Positions 35,520-47,400 of a stretch of DNA of 64,000 nt are shown here, in pieces. The notes beneath the pieces are model-generated. The model did not search any database. It was not told where the DNA came from and was given only the letters and a program-made list of their open reading frames with translations. This stretch comes from Flavobacterium ginsenosidimutans. GTDB lineage: Bacteria; Bacteroidota; Bacteroidia; Flavobacteriales; Flavobacteriaceae. The stretch spans positions 550,347-614,346 of the forward strand of contig NZ_QJRJ01000081.1 in the NCBI RefSeq assembly GCF_003254625.1. Reading direction: 5' to 3'. The position numbers and the translations under genes were made by a program. The stretch's first letter is position 1. Every line of letters starts with the position of its first letter.

Positions 35520-35648
35520 GAGACTGCCTGAAGAGTGTGTTTATGTTTTTTTCTTTAGAGCAGTACAAGTCGGTATATTCGTTTTGCTTTATCATTGCTC
35601 ATCTTACTGCAAAATATATACTGCTGTGCCCGCTCTTTAGGCAGTCTC
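35520..35648 (+). repeat. Long-range hairpin between two secreted-protein genes
   Basis: GAGACTGCCTGAAGAG (35520-35535) pairs with CTCTTTAGGCAGTCTC (35633-35648), with one G-U pair; two more pairs extend inward. A nested pair AGCAGTA / TACTGCT lies at 35559-35565 and 35619-35625. T's follow the outer arm. It may be an attenuating terminator or a 3'-end stabiliser that lowers expression of the downstream gene relative to the lipoprotein. It ends 17 bases before the next start codon. Confidence 0.65.
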
Positions 35649-35665
35649 TTTTTAAATACCAAAAA

Positions 35666-36511
35666 ATGAAACAAAAACTACTCGCACTACTATTTTTACT
35701 TGCTTCTGGAATGGCAAATGCGCAATTTACAATTTGGGAGGATGATTTTGAAGATGCTGAGGTATCTGATTGGATTTTAACAGATGCTGATGGAGATGGA
35801 ATGAATTGGATTGCAAGAAACAATTTACAGCTTGATGAAAACGGCGCTATAACAGGCGGCAGCTACAAAGTGCTGGGCACTTACAATATTGATTTCGCTT
35901 CAGGTGCACCACTTGGAGTGGAACAAAAAAACTGGGCAATAATGCCAGAAATAGACTTATCATATTATGCAGGAACTATGGAGCTGATTATAAATGCACA
36001 AAAAGCCATATTCGACGGTCCTGATAATTTATACATATATGCTTCTACAACTGATACCAATCCTGATTCTTTTACCCAGATTGGAACTCTGGAAATTACA
36101 AGAGAATCGGTAACAGATGCGGAGTTTAAAGATTATATCCTAGATATCTCTCAACTTGTAGGACAGAAAAAAGTATATATTGCTTTTGTAACCACGCCAA
36201 ACTTCGTTATCGGCTACGAAATAGATAAAATTTCGATTACTGCAGCTGCATTAGGTTTAGATGACGCTGATGGAAAGAAAACCACTTTCTTAAAACAAAA
36301 TCCGGTAAAAGACCTTTTAAGGCTTGAAATAGGAGATACAGTTGAGACTGAAAACCTCGATTTAAAAATATACAATGTCTCAGGAGTTTTGGTAAAAGAA
36401 CCTAAATACAATGCCTCAGGAATTGCAGTAAACGATTTGTCTTCAGGATTGTATTTTCTGGTTATTGAAAACGAAGATTCTATTCAAAAAATAAAGTTTA
36501 TAAAGCAATAG
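35666..36511 (+). CDS. Secreted jelly-roll protein with T9SS sorting domain
   Basis: I start this at ATG 35666 because a signal peptide follows (LLALLFLLASGMANAQ); the longer frame would begin inside the hairpin. The 281-residue mature precursor has a cleaved-adhesin / jelly-roll domain (about 22-195, WEDDFEDAEVSDWILTDADG, KNWAIMPEIDLS) often found in T9SS cargo. The C-terminal 75 residues form a type A sorting domain: FLKQNPVKDLLRL, LKIYNVSGVLV, LSSGLYFLVIENEDSIQKIKFIKQ-like ending. It would be exported by T9SS to the surface. It is probably an accessory of the TonB receptor locus. Confidence 0.85.
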   Translation: MKQKLLALLFLLASGMANAQFTIWEDDFEDAEVSDWILTDADGDGMNWIARNNLQLDENGAITGGSYKVLGTYNIDFASGAPLGVEQKNWAIMPEIDLSYYAGTMELIINAQKAIFDGPDNLYIYASTTDTNPDSFTQIGTLEITRESVTDAEFKDYILDISQLVGQKKVYIAFVTTPNFVIGYEIDKISITAAALGLDDADGKKTTFLKQNPVKDLLRLEIGDTVETENLDLKIYNVSGVLVKEPKYNASGIAVNDLSSGLYFLVIENEDSIQKIKFIKQ

Positions 36512-36564
36512 CAGGGCTTTATGAACTTACACTCACAAAAACATTTTTATAATATTTAGACTTC

Positions 36565-37341
36565 ATGAAGAAAATAGTCAAAGCCGCATTTCTTTTTTTA
36601 ATTACAATTGTATTTTTTACCGCTTGCACTAATGATAATCTGGTGCCACTTTATGAAGAGCAGAAAGCAGGTAAGATTGTTATACGTGGCTACAATGCCA
36701 TGCAGGATTCACTACAGATCGCTGTTGACGGCAAGATACTGGCTGTTGATGCCAAACATGATGCTTTCCTTAAAAAAATTGAGAAAAATCATGATTTTGT
36801 ATTTTATGGAAACAGCAGAAAAACAGTAGAAATCATCAATAAAAAGACAAAAGCAGTTATACATTCCTATCTTTTCACATCGGCTAAACCTATAGATACA
36901 CTTTCATTTTATACTAAAGAAGAAATCTGGGTAGACGATGTTTTATCTTTTAAACCTGGAACCTTATCCGCAGTGGGACGTACGGGATATAAATTTATTT
37001 TCCCAGCAATGAATAAATATTCTAAAAGCAGCTATACAGGCGCTTTAGATGCTATAATTAGAAAAGTAAACGGAGAACAGGTGGGCATATGCGAAAATAT
37101 AACCACAACAAATTTTAGCACTTTTGCCGAATATCAGTTTAGTTTGCCACCTATTATCGATATTGAATTGGTAAAACATGGAACAAACGAATCATATATA
37201 TTAGGACAGAGAGTTATTTTTCGCACCGTTATGCAGAAAAATAAATCAAGTCTGATTGTTTTTGAAGAGAAGCCAAAAGAAACAGGTACATTTTCTCATG
37301 TTGAGGGATTAATTAATCTAACTGATTATTTCTCATTTTAG
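36565..37341 (+). CDS. Unknown lipoprotein in the receptor locus
   Basis: This 258-residue lipoprotein has lipobox FTAC with C21. The mature part appears beta-rich, with a small N-terminal segment GKIVIRGYNAMQDSLQIAVDGK and later GYKFIFPAMNKYSKSSYTG. No known enzyme motif is visible. Its stop (TAG) is immediately followed by the ATG of the S41 protease gene, so the two are co-translated and may work as a pair. Confidence 0.65.
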   Translation: MKKIVKAAFLFLITIVFFTACTNDNLVPLYEEQKAGKIVIRGYNAMQDSLQIAVDGKILAVDAKHDAFLKKIEKNHDFVFYGNSRKTVEIINKKTKAVIHSYLFTSAKPIDTLSFYTKEEIWVDDVLSFKPGTLSAVGRTGYKFIFPAMNKYSKSSYTGALDAIIRKVNGEQVGICENITTTNFSTFAEYQFSLPPIIDIELVKHGTNESYILGQRVIFRTVMQKNKSSLIVFEEKPKETGTFSHVEGLINLTDYFSF

Positions 37342-38706
37342 ATGATATACATTCCTAAATATCATACTGTTTTCATTATTTTATTAGGGGCTTTTTTGGC
37401 GGTCCTGTCCGTTTCGTGTAACAATTATTATGATCCTGCAGTTTATGAAAAAGGAACCAATGAATATACAAACAGCTGGATATTAGAACAGATGAAAAGG
37501 TATTATTTATGGAATGAAAATTTACCCGAAAACACCAGCTTATCTTTAAAGCCAGAAGATTACTTTAAAGAAATGCTCTATAAAGGCGATCGCTTTTCGT
37601 ATGCCGTTTATCCGTCATTACCGGAAACAGCACCTCAGAGTATCAGGAACAGTTATGGTTTTGATATTTCGTTTGCAGAATATGATGGACAAACCTATGG
37701 AGTGATTTTATATGTGCTTGCGGATTCTCCAGCTGAACGTGCTGGCTTAAAAAGAGGATTGTTCATCAAATCCATTAATGGAACTTCTTTAAGCAGCCAG
37801 AATTTTGAAAATTTATATGAAGCTGCAGCATCTTCATCTAAATTGACATTGCAGTTAATGCAATATAGTGAGGCTGACGGATTTTCTGATGATGGAGAAA
37901 TAGAAATTATACGAGGCTTCACATTTTCCAATCCAATCAGCAGTAAAGCGATTCTTTACGAAAATCAAAAAGTTGGATATATTGAAATCTCCCATTTTGA
38001 CATCGGGTTGGCGGGTTCGCTGCTTTCGGTTTTCAGGGAATTTCAAAATCAATCGATTTCCAAAATTATTGTTGATTTGCGTTATAATGGAGGAGGAGAT
38101 GTTTCTTCGGCGGTGGCTTTAAGTATTATTCTGGCTCCTAATATCAAATCAGATGATCTGTTTATTACTTTTAGAGGCAATAAAAACGGAGGCGTAGTCA
38201 ACAAAACATTTAAAGAAGCTTTAGTAATGAATGAAACTCAGGTAAGTTTTGAAGCATTACGAGCTGTCCATCCGCCTATCCAGGAAATATTTATTTTAAC
38301 TGGTAGCCATACAGCATCAGCTTCTGAAATTATTATCAATAATCTCAAACCGTATATGAAGGTTATTGTTATAGGAGAAAAAACGGTAGGAAAGGACGTG
38401 GCAGGATTTGCTGTAGAAGATAATCGCATTTCAGGGGAAAGAGGATGGGTTTTATATCCAGTGATTTATAAACTCTTTAATGCCCATAATGAAGGCAGCT
38501 ATGCATTGGGAATAAATCCTGATATAGAAATAAATGAACTTCAGAATATTGAAGTTTTTCCATTAGGTGACATACAGGAAACAGTATTAAATAAAGCTTT
38601 AAACAACAGAATCAGTGCCAAAGGTCAAAAGAGTATGTTGGTTAAAAAACTAACATTGCATAAAACCTATGATATTGATCCATTTGTTCAGATTAATTCT
38701 GAATGA
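37342..38706 (+). CDS. S41-family (C-terminal processing) peptidase lipoprotein
   Basis: This 454-residue lipoprotein protease has lipobox SVSC with C26. An N-terminal helical part (about 35-90) is followed by a PDZ domain (about 105-185, SPAERAGLKRG, IKSINGTSL) and the S41 catalytic core. The nucleophile lies in TASASE (S326 by family comparison) and the general base is K351 in GEKTVGK. VDLRYNGGGDVSSA is the conserved strand. It probably trims peptides or processes proteins on the periplasmic side or surface. It ends the receptor operon. Confidence 0.88.
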   Translation: MIYIPKYHTVFIILLGAFLAVLSVSCNNYYDPAVYEKGTNEYTNSWILEQMKRYYLWNENLPENTSLSLKPEDYFKEMLYKGDRFSYAVYPSLPETAPQSIRNSYGFDISFAEYDGQTYGVILYVLADSPAERAGLKRGLFIKSINGTSLSSQNFENLYEAAASSSKLTLQLMQYSEADGFSDDGEIEIIRGFTFSNPISSKAILYENQKVGYIEISHFDIGLAGSLLSVFREFQNQSISKIIVDLRYNGGGDVSSAVALSIILAPNIKSDDLFITFRGNKNGGVVNKTFKEALVMNETQVSFEALRAVHPPIQEIFILTGSHTASASEIIINNLKPYMKVIVIGEKTVGKDVAGFAVEDNRISGERGWVLYPVIYKLFNAHNEGSYALGINPDIEINELQNIEVFPLGDIQETVLNKALNNRISAKGQKSMLVKKLTLHKTYDIDPFVQINSE

Positions 38707-38831
38707 TTCCTTATTAATGGCTAAAAAGAAATCTTACAGTTGCCATATATTGAAATTGGGTGGTAATTTTTCTTTATTCTGTTTCTGATCCGTTCGATAA
38801 AATCATGATTAGCTGAATTTTTGATAAATGA

Positions 38832-39116
38832 TTAATTTAAGCTTGCTTTTGTTCCTATCCAAACAAGTCCCTTTAAAGTTATGCGGCTCTGGTCAGTAAG
38901 CGGATTTAAGACAATATACCCGCCATCATTCAGGGCTATCAAAGCGTCGAGCAACGCAGCCTGTCCATTTTTTTCGATGGAGGGCGCGCCGTCATAGCCA
39001 GCGGAACTGTCTGGTAGGGGTGAGACAAGCGCTGTAAGATGTTCCAAATTCAAGCCACTATCTCTATCAGAAAGTGCTGTTAGAATTTTTGCAAAAAGGG
39101 AGGCTGTTGTATTCAT
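38832..39116 (-). CDS. Unknown small protein
   Basis: This 94-residue soluble protein has no signal peptide. It has a helical N-terminal half and a beta-like end (DQSRITLKGLVWIGTKASL), which could be a wing or small barrel. The family is not recognised. It lies alone between the S41 gene and the TPR regulator, both on the far sides, with no clear promoter or terminator. Confidence 0.45.
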   Translation of the reverse strand: MNTTASLFAKILTALSDRDSGLNLEHLTALVSPLPDSSAGYDGAPSIEKNGQAALLDALIALNDGGYIVLNPLTDQSRITLKGLVWIGTKASLN

Positions 39117-39258
39117 AAATGCCGTTTAACCTCATATACGAAAAAATCTTTGTTTTGGTTTGCATTAAGGCAGCCAAGACGGAATTCTGTGTGGTGCTTG
39201 TTTTAGATTTGAAGTAAGGCTTAAATGTTTGATTTCTTAGGTTTTTATTTTAATATGC

Positions 39259-40905
39259 CTATATATTTTCTAAAAAAGTCACCAGATTGATTTCCTCATT
39301 TTGGATATTAAGTTTTTTTCTTAATCTCGCCCTTGCTACATTAAGGCTGTTATAAGACTGACGTGTCAATGCGCAGATTTCTTTAGTGGTCATGTTTAAT
39401 CTTAAAAAGGCACAGATTCTCTTTTCATTGATTGTCAGATCTGGATATTTAATGTTTAAACGTTCGTAAAAGTCATTATAAACCTGACTGAATCTAACTT
39501 CAAACTCTTTCCAGATATCATCATCTTGAGCATTTTTTATATCCAGAATTATTTTTTGAATAACGTCTTGATCGTTTTTTTTCATTTGCTTTTTAAGCTC
39601 CATCAATCGGTTTGAAATTTCAGTATTAAATTCGTTCTTTTTTAAGAGATACATAATATTTGTTGTAAGCTCTTTATTTTTAAATTCTAATTCCCTTTTT
39701 AAGGTATCTTCTCTTAAAGAAAGCTGTTTATTGCTCGATTCTGCGCTTTCTTTTGCCAATTGCTGGATTTTAGCTTTGGTTTCCTGAAGTCGGTACATTA
39801 TAACCACGATAATGATTAACAGTATCAGAACAATCGCAATAATAGCGTAAACTAGCTCTCTGTGGTTTTGGGCTATTTTTGCTGCCTGTTTTTCCTTATC
39901 AAATTTATACTGCATTTCGGCCTGAGTAATTTTTTGCTGATTTTCTTTATTAAAAAGGCTGTCGTTTAGGGCTTTATAAGCAACATGGTATTGGTAGGCA
40001 CTTTTGTAATCTCCTTTTCCGGCCATTACAAGACTCAGTTCTTCCAAAGCAGATGCTCTGGAAGATGAAGATTTGATTTGCTTAGAATATTTTAGGCTGG
40101 CAAGTAAGTGCTGTTGCGCTTTATCGAATTCCTGTTTTTCCTTATAAAGTCTTCCTAAGTGGTAATTTGATTTGGATAATCCGAAAATGTTATTTTCTTT
40201 TTTTCGCAAATTAAGAGCTTCGATGAAAATGGCTTTAGCAAGATCATAACGTTTCGATTTGAGGTAAATGATTCCCATATTTGAATATACAGAAGATAGA
40301 TTTTCATTATCCTTAGCTATTTTACTATGAGTTGAAGCCTGTACATAATATTCTAGCGCAAGATCTCCCTGAAGTTTATTATCGTAAATTATGCCAATAT
40401 TATTGAGCAGTTTTCCTTTAATAAAATGAAGTTTTTTAGGATCTTTTACAATATTTTTATTTAGCAGGGCTTTAAGCTGATTGTATTTTTCAAGAGCTTT
40501 ATCAAAATCAGTCTGATAATAATAAACGAGAGCTATACTATTATAAACTCCTATAATATTTTGCTCGGGCGGATAACGCTCATATAATTTCAATGCTTTT
40601 AACTGATATTCCAGACAGACATCAATATTACCTTTCAGTAAATTTACATCTCCGACATTCGAATACACTTTGGATAAAATGGTGTCACTGATTTTTTTTT
40701 CGAATGAAAGCGCTTTTTTATAATAAAACAGAGCTGAATTCAAGTTCTGTTTTTCTAATTTCTGCCCAATTTTAACAAGGAGATTTACTTTTTTATCCGC
40801 ATCAGCGCTTTTTTCATACTGCAATTTTAAACTGGCAATATTTTGTGAAAACAGTGCTTCACAGACAAATATGAAAAAAACGGCATAAATGTTAAAACGT
40901 TTCAA
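39259..40905 (-). CDS. TPR membrane regulator with LuxR-like HTH
   Basis: This 548-residue protein has a signal peptide or first membrane segment (about 1-20), then a periplasmic array of about six to seven tetratricopeptide repeats (about 30-330, for example ALFYYKKAL, GVYNSIALVYYYQTD, SVYSNMGIIYLKSKRYDLAKA). A membrane helix at about 347-366 follows, then a cytoplasmic coiled coil and a C-terminal helix-turn-helix (LTINEKRICAFLRLNMTTKEI). Such proteins sense envelope conditions and act on DNA. It diverges from the giant protease gene and is a likely regulator of it. Confidence 0.85.
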   Translation of the reverse strand: MKRFNIYAVFFIFVCEALFSQNIASLKLQYEKSADADKKVNLLVKIGQKLEKQNLNSALFYYKKALSFEKKISDTILSKVYSNVGDVNLLKGNIDVCLEYQLKALKLYERYPPEQNIIGVYNSIALVYYYQTDFDKALEKYNQLKALLNKNIVKDPKKLHFIKGKLLNNIGIIYDNKLQGDLALEYYVQASTHSKIAKDNENLSSVYSNMGIIYLKSKRYDLAKAIFIEALNLRKKENNIFGLSKSNYHLGRLYKEKQEFDKAQQHLLASLKYSKQIKSSSSRASALEELSLVMAGKGDYKSAYQYHVAYKALNDSLFNKENQQKITQAEMQYKFDKEKQAAKIAQNHRELVYAIIAIVLILLIIIVVIMYRLQETKAKIQQLAKESAESSNKQLSLREDTLKRELEFKNKELTTNIMYLLKKNEFNTEISNRLMELKKQMKKNDQDVIQKIILDIKNAQDDDIWKEFEVRFSQVYNDFYERLNIKYPDLTINEKRICAFLRLNMTTKEICALTRQSYNSLNVARARLRKKLNIQNEEINLVTFLENI

Positions 40906-41424
40906 ATTAAATGATTTGTTTGCTAAACTATGAATAATTTTTGAAGATTTAGTTATGTAAATGGGATTTGCTCAAAAAGCAGGTAGATTGAATTTTACCT
41001 TAAAGGTTGCAAAGTTTTCTATTGCTGAAGTTATATAGAAATGTAAAGTCTGCAAAGCTTTATTATGGCCAGCTTTTCGAACTTTCTGCATTTTTCTAAT
41101 ACAATATGATGCCAAAACTTTGTGTGGGTTGTTGCTATTTTGAATCATTTAAAACGGCTATTTTTTAATAATTTTTAATTTATAAAGTTCTTGTTTTTAG
41201 TGCTTTATGGTTTTTTGTTATACAAATGTAATAGCTGTTTATTCGCTATATATAAGATGTAACTATGGTTTGAAGTCTCACTATTTGATTTTTCCATATC
41301 CTTGCTTCGAAACATTTAATGGGTAATGAAAACAGCAAACTCTTCGATACTAAGATTAGTGTTTAATCAAAAGGTTGCTTTATTAATTACACAAAATCAT
41401 TAACTAACCAAAAAACAACTTTTA
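40906..41424. other. Shared upstream region of the TPR regulator and the giant protease
   Basis: This is AT-rich non-coding DNA. The minus strand has TACATTTG (41223-41230), a fit to the -7 consensus, but it lies over 300 bases from the TPR gene start. I see no good + strand promoter for the protease. The size suggests a regulated intergenic region. Confidence 0.4.
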
Positions 41425-44400
41425 ATGACAAATTATTACAAAAAAGGAAATCGATTATTATGGTTTTTTATTTTTTCGCTTTGGTCAGTTTTTTCCTTTG
41501 GTCAGCAGGCGACTTTTAAAGAAGGCGTCAAACAAGGTTCTGTTAAAATTAAGTTTTCAGGACAGTTGGCACCGACTTTAAAGAAAATGAATCTGACAAC
41601 CGGAAAAAAACTCACCACCGGAATTCAGGCTTTTGATCAGGTTTCGAGTAAGGTTGGAGCCCGGAATATGCGTAGGCTCTTTCCAGAAAATCCTAATCCG
41701 AGATTAGAAGCAAAATTAAAAAAGCATAAACTTGATTTATGGTATGTTGTAGACATAGACGCGAACCAGAGCGCTAAAGATGCAGTACAAAAATACAAGG
41801 GAATTGCTGAAATTGAAGCAGCAGAAACAGAGAAACAAAAAGTGCTGTCTAATTACAATTTTAAAACAATTGAAATTAGCAATGCAAAATCTTCGGCAGC
41901 TGATTCTTATTTTAACGATCCTAAATTGCCAGAGCAATGGCATTATAACAATACAGGACAAACGGGGTATCCAGATGGTTCTGATATTAATTTGTTTAAG
42001 GCTTGGGATATTGTAAAAGGGAATCCGGAAATTGTAGTTTCAATACACGATCAGGGTGTAGATATTCAACATCCGGATCTTCTGGCGAATATCTGGACTA
42101 ATAAAGCTGAACTTAACGGAGTTGCTGGAGTCGATGATGACGGAAATGGTTATGTTGATGATATTCATGGTTGGAATTTTGACAATAATAGTGGAGCAAT
42201 CGAAGGACAGCCTCACGGGACGCACGTAGCAGGAACAATATCTGCTGTAAATAACAACGGAATTGGTGTTTGTGGAGTTGCTGGAGGGAGCGGCAATAAT
42301 GACGGTACTAAAATTATGTCAGTTCAGACTTTAGGTGGCGGAAGCTTTGAAGAAAGTTATATCTATGCGGCAAACAATGGTGCAGTAATTTCTCAAAATA
42401 GCTGGGGATATACAGAACCAGGAAATTTTGACGAATCGATAAAGGAGGCTATAGATTATTTTATTGCAGAAGCAGGAGATTATCCTAATAGTCCGATGAA
42501 AGGCGGAATAGTAATTTTCGCTGCAGGAAACAGTGATTCTGATGGAGAATGGTTTCCTGGTTATTACGAAAATACTCTATCTGTAAGTTCAATTGGACCA
42601 AACTGGCAAAAAGCGAGTTATTCTAATTATGGAACTTGGGTAGACGTTGCGGCTCCGGGAGGAGAAACTGAACTTGGGGCAAAAAACGGAGTTTTAAGCA
42701 CATTGCCTAAAAATCAATACGGATTCTATCAGGGAACTTCAATGGCTTGTCCACATGTTTCTGGTATTGCCGCTCTTGCTTTGGCCAACAGAAAAAGCCA
42801 GTTGACACCAGAAGTTTTGAGAACCAAACTTTTGACGGGAGTAGTAGATATCGATTCTCATAATCCTGATTATAAAGGGAAATTAGGTTCAGGTCATATA
42901 GATGCATTTTTAGCAATCCAAAATAATGCTGGTGTTGCGCCAAATGCGATTTCAGATTTGGCAGTGACGGGAATTGCGCAGGAATTTGCCAATTTATCAT
43001 GGACAGTTCCAGCAGATACGGATGATTTAAAACCCGTAGATTTTAGGATCTATTATAGTACTTCACCATTAACAAAAAATAATCTGGCTTCGGCAAAGTA
43101 CGATATTATCAAAAATACGGATGAACCAGGAACAGTGGTAACTCATTCGATTAATGGACTTTTAGGACTTACAACCTATTATTTTACTGTGATTTCAGGA
43201 GACAGATGGAACAATTTGTCTGAATTATCAAATAGTGTTCAGGGAACAACAAATGCAGGTCCAGAAATTACGGTAGATGATAATAGCAAAGACATTGTAA
43301 TAAATGTAGATGCTGGCACTTCTTTTAAGGGATCACATGACATGACGATCTTAAATAACGGAGAAGGAGTATTGAGATGGGAATTTTTAGCCCGTCATAA
43401 AGAAACAGCTCTGTCTTATTCTGCTAAAAACATCAAATACCCTTCTGCAAAAACAACAAAAGTTGCAGCTGCAGGAAAAGTGGGTAGAAGTAAATCTAAA
43501 ATCGCAGCTACATCAAAAAAAGCAGCAATCCAGCCGTTTGGATTTACTCAAGTAGATAAAGGCTATTCTGATTATCCTACAGATCTTATTGGAGATACAG
43601 ATACTAATGTTCCAAACTCAGCTGCATCAAAATACATTGTTAGTGAAGCTGATGGTTTTAACTTAACACAAATTACAAGCTACTTAAAAGTAGATCCAAA
43701 ATTTGGTCCTGTTGTAATTGAAGTTTATAAAGGAACGTCATTAAATAAAGAAAATTTAATATACGCACAAGAATATACTCCTTTTGATGCGTCTGAAGGT
43801 TATGTGTCGATTAACTTAGAGGAACAATTGTTTTTTCAGCAAGGAGAAACTTTTTGGGTTGTATTGCATATTCCAGCAGGAAATCTTTACCCTTTAGGGC
43901 TTGGTTATGAAAATACACCTGAAGGCTCTGATAATTGTTTTATTTCTTTTGACGTAGGACAAACTTGGGGACCGTTGAGCACAGCTCTTGAAAGCAATGA
44001 TTTTGCGTGGTTCAACATTATAAGCAGCCAAAATAAATATTTAGGAGAATATTTGTCCTTAGATCCTTCTAGTGGCGAAGTAAACGGAAAAGCAAATGAA
44101 AAAACAGTTCTTTCTGCCGATGCTTCTAATCTGATAAATGGAACTTATTATGCTAATGCGATTTTAAAATCTAATGACGCAGTTCAAAGAGAGCTTAAAA
44201 TTCCGGTTACTGTAAATGTATCAGGTCAGCAGCCAGTTCTACAAGGACCAGAAAAACTTGATTTCTCAAGTGTTTTTCAGGGAACTTCCAAAGAATTGGA
44301 ATTTGTAGTAAAAAATACAGGATTGGGTAATTTTAATGATATTGCTCTAAATATCTCTAATCAAAATTTTGAACTTGTTGGTGCTTATCCAAATCAGCTT

Positions 44401-47400
44401 GCAGCAGATACAGAAGCGGTACTTAAAGTAAAATATACACCAAGCGCTACAGGAAACGATAATGGTTTTTTAACACTTACCTCTTCTAGCAGTTCTAAAA
44501 CTTTGCGTATTATTTTGTTCGGAGTAAGTTCTGAACCTGCAAAAATAGTGGTTGATCCAATGACTCAACTTATTGATAATGTTGCGCTGGGAGATCAGGT
44601 GACGGCTTCAGTTACTGTGAAAAATGAAGGTAAGGCCGCATTAAAATATTTTGTTCCAAAATTTGATCAGTCAGGAACTAGTGATACATGGGAAGGCGGA
44701 TATCATAAATATGGATATAAATACCGTACAAGCTATGCTTCAGAGACGTCTCCGTTAACGTATGAATACAATGATATTTCAGGAACGGGAACAGACATTA
44801 CAAGTTATTTTAAAGCAGAATCAAACCGATATTATCCTCTTGAAATGGGATTTGATTTTCCTTACTATGCTAAGAAAATGCAAACGCTGTACATTAGTTA
44901 CAAAGGTTTTACAGCTTTTGATGATGAAATAAATCCGATTAATGATCCGGTTTTAGATGGGGCGCCTTATTCTCCAAAAGGCCTTATTTCTATTTTAGGA
45001 ACGTACTTTGAATTAAGCAAAGGAGGTTCAGTTCATTATAAAGTGGAAGCAGATAGAGTTATAGTGCAATATTCTAATTTTGATGATGGACTTGGAGGAA
45101 AGATCAGCGCACAGATGGTTTTATTTGCAGATGGGAATATCCGTTTTTACTATGACAATATTAATTATCAGAATGAAACCCTTGGATATCTAAACGTTCT
45201 TATAGAAGATTATGATCAGACAGATGGTATTTTAATCAATAATTATACTAAAATAGCAAACATTTATTCTGGACTTGCTTTAGGTTTTGATTATCCGGGT
45301 CCAGATATGATTACCTCTGTAACTAATGCTGGAGGAATTTTATTGCCAGGTGAATCTGCAAAAATGGATGTTGTTATGGAAACGGCAGCATTGAATGAAG
45401 GTATGATCAACAGATATTTAAATATCGTTTCTACAGATCCGGTAAATGCACAGGTTAATCCTTTAATACAAATTAATATCACAAGCGGAGGTAAGGCAGA
45501 GCTTGCTGTATCTGAAACAAATATTGATTTTGGAAATGTGTTTCAGGGAGCTGTTGCATCCAAAAAGTTCAGTATTAAAAATACGGGAACTACTTCTGTA
45601 ACATTAACAGGCTTTACTTTAGACAATAATAAATTTCAAGTAACAGGCGAAACAACCGCGACAATTGCACCGGGACTTATTAAGGTTTACGACGTTATTT
45701 TGCCTACTGATGTTGTAGGTGATTTTGCAGATCTATTGCATATTACCGATAATAAAGGAGGTAATTATACGATCACACTTGCTGGAAAAGTATTAGATCC
45801 TCCAGGAATAAAAGTTACAAATTTAGATCTAATAACAGAGACTTTACAACACGGAGAAACCTCTAAATATCCTTTACTTATTGAAAACACAGGTAAAGCT
45901 GATCTTGAAGTGGTGGCTACGGGCACAAACTGGCTAACGATGTCTGTACCGACAGCTGCTGCAGAGGCTATTCCAAATTTCACTTATAGTTATGAGCTTT
46001 CTAATGATGGAACAAACTATCAATGGATTGATATTCGTAAAACAGGAACTCAATTATCTGTAGGCGATGATCCAACGACTGTTGATGGATATTGGAAGAA
46101 AGTAACCATGCCATGGTCTTTTAATTATTATGGTAAAGATTATACAGATATGCATATTGGTATATCTGGATTATTAACTTTTGACCAGCCAGAAGCGCCT
46201 GCACCATTTATTGGAAATATGCCAACAGATGAATTAAAAACGGTTATTGCTCCTTATTGGGTATTTGGTGCTTTTGATACGATGACTTATCCAAAAGATG
46301 ATGTTGGAGTTTTCTATTATGCAGATAATGAAAAAGTTATTATCTCATGGGAATACGTTGTAAACTTCTTTGGCGGATTAGGAGATCCAACTTCTGCTCA
46401 GGTTATCATTTATAAAAATGGTACTATGAAGTTTCAGTATAAAGTTAACGGAAGTGCAGATTTTACAACAAATTTATCGGTTATAGGCCTTCAAAATGGT
46501 GATCAGTCAGATTCTGTTATCATTTCAAATCATGCAAATGTTAATCATGATAAAGGCTTGGCATTTTTGATCAGCCCTGCAAAAAAACATACAATTCCTG
46601 CAGGAACGACTTTAAGTGCTCAGATAGATATTGATGCAAGTAATATTTATGCAGGAGAATATAGTGGAAAATTAAAATTGCGCACAAATGTTCCGAATCA
46701 GGAATTGTTAGAAAAACCAATCAATCTGACTGTTACAGGAGCACCAATTATTGCATCAAGTTTAGAAGAAATAAATTTCGGTGAAATAATGGTGAACCCA
46801 GATGCAATTTATTCACGAGAATTTTTAGTTCAAAATACAGGTGCAGAGAAACTTCAAATCTCTAATATTTCGATAGAAAGTGGTTCTTCAGAATATGCCA
46901 TTGAAACTTATGCTTTTTTTACAGGCTGGTTCGGCGGAGGCTATTGGAGCTGGACAAATATTAATGATTTAGCTGGTAATTACCCAGTAATATTGCCAGG
47001 AGAAAATTCTAAATTTAGAATTACTTATACTCCAACAGCAGCAGGTTCTATTAGTGATCATGTTGTTATTGAAAGTAATGCCACAGCAGCAAAATTCTTG
47101 ATTCCGATTAAGGCTGAGGTTGTGCTGCCACCAACTTTAGCAGTAAAAACTATTGAAGTTAATAGTGTTGTTAATTATTTAACGGATGCTGATACGCAAT
47201 ATGCTGTTTTTGAGAATGGTCAGGGAGGTGGAAATTTAAAATACGAACTGAGCATTGATTATTTGAGAAAAGCTCCAGCAGGTATTACTTCAGGTTCAGA
47301 ATCGATGGCTAAAAAAGGAAAAACGGCTAAAGCAGATTCAATATTAAAATCAAATCCAGTGGCTAAGGGTGGCGTTAGTGTTTATGCTGAGCCTACTTTT

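Noticed and set aside
35537..35665. Upstream start for the T9SS-sorted protein
   Set aside because: The extra 43 residues lie inside the long hairpin and precede a complete signal peptide at 35666.
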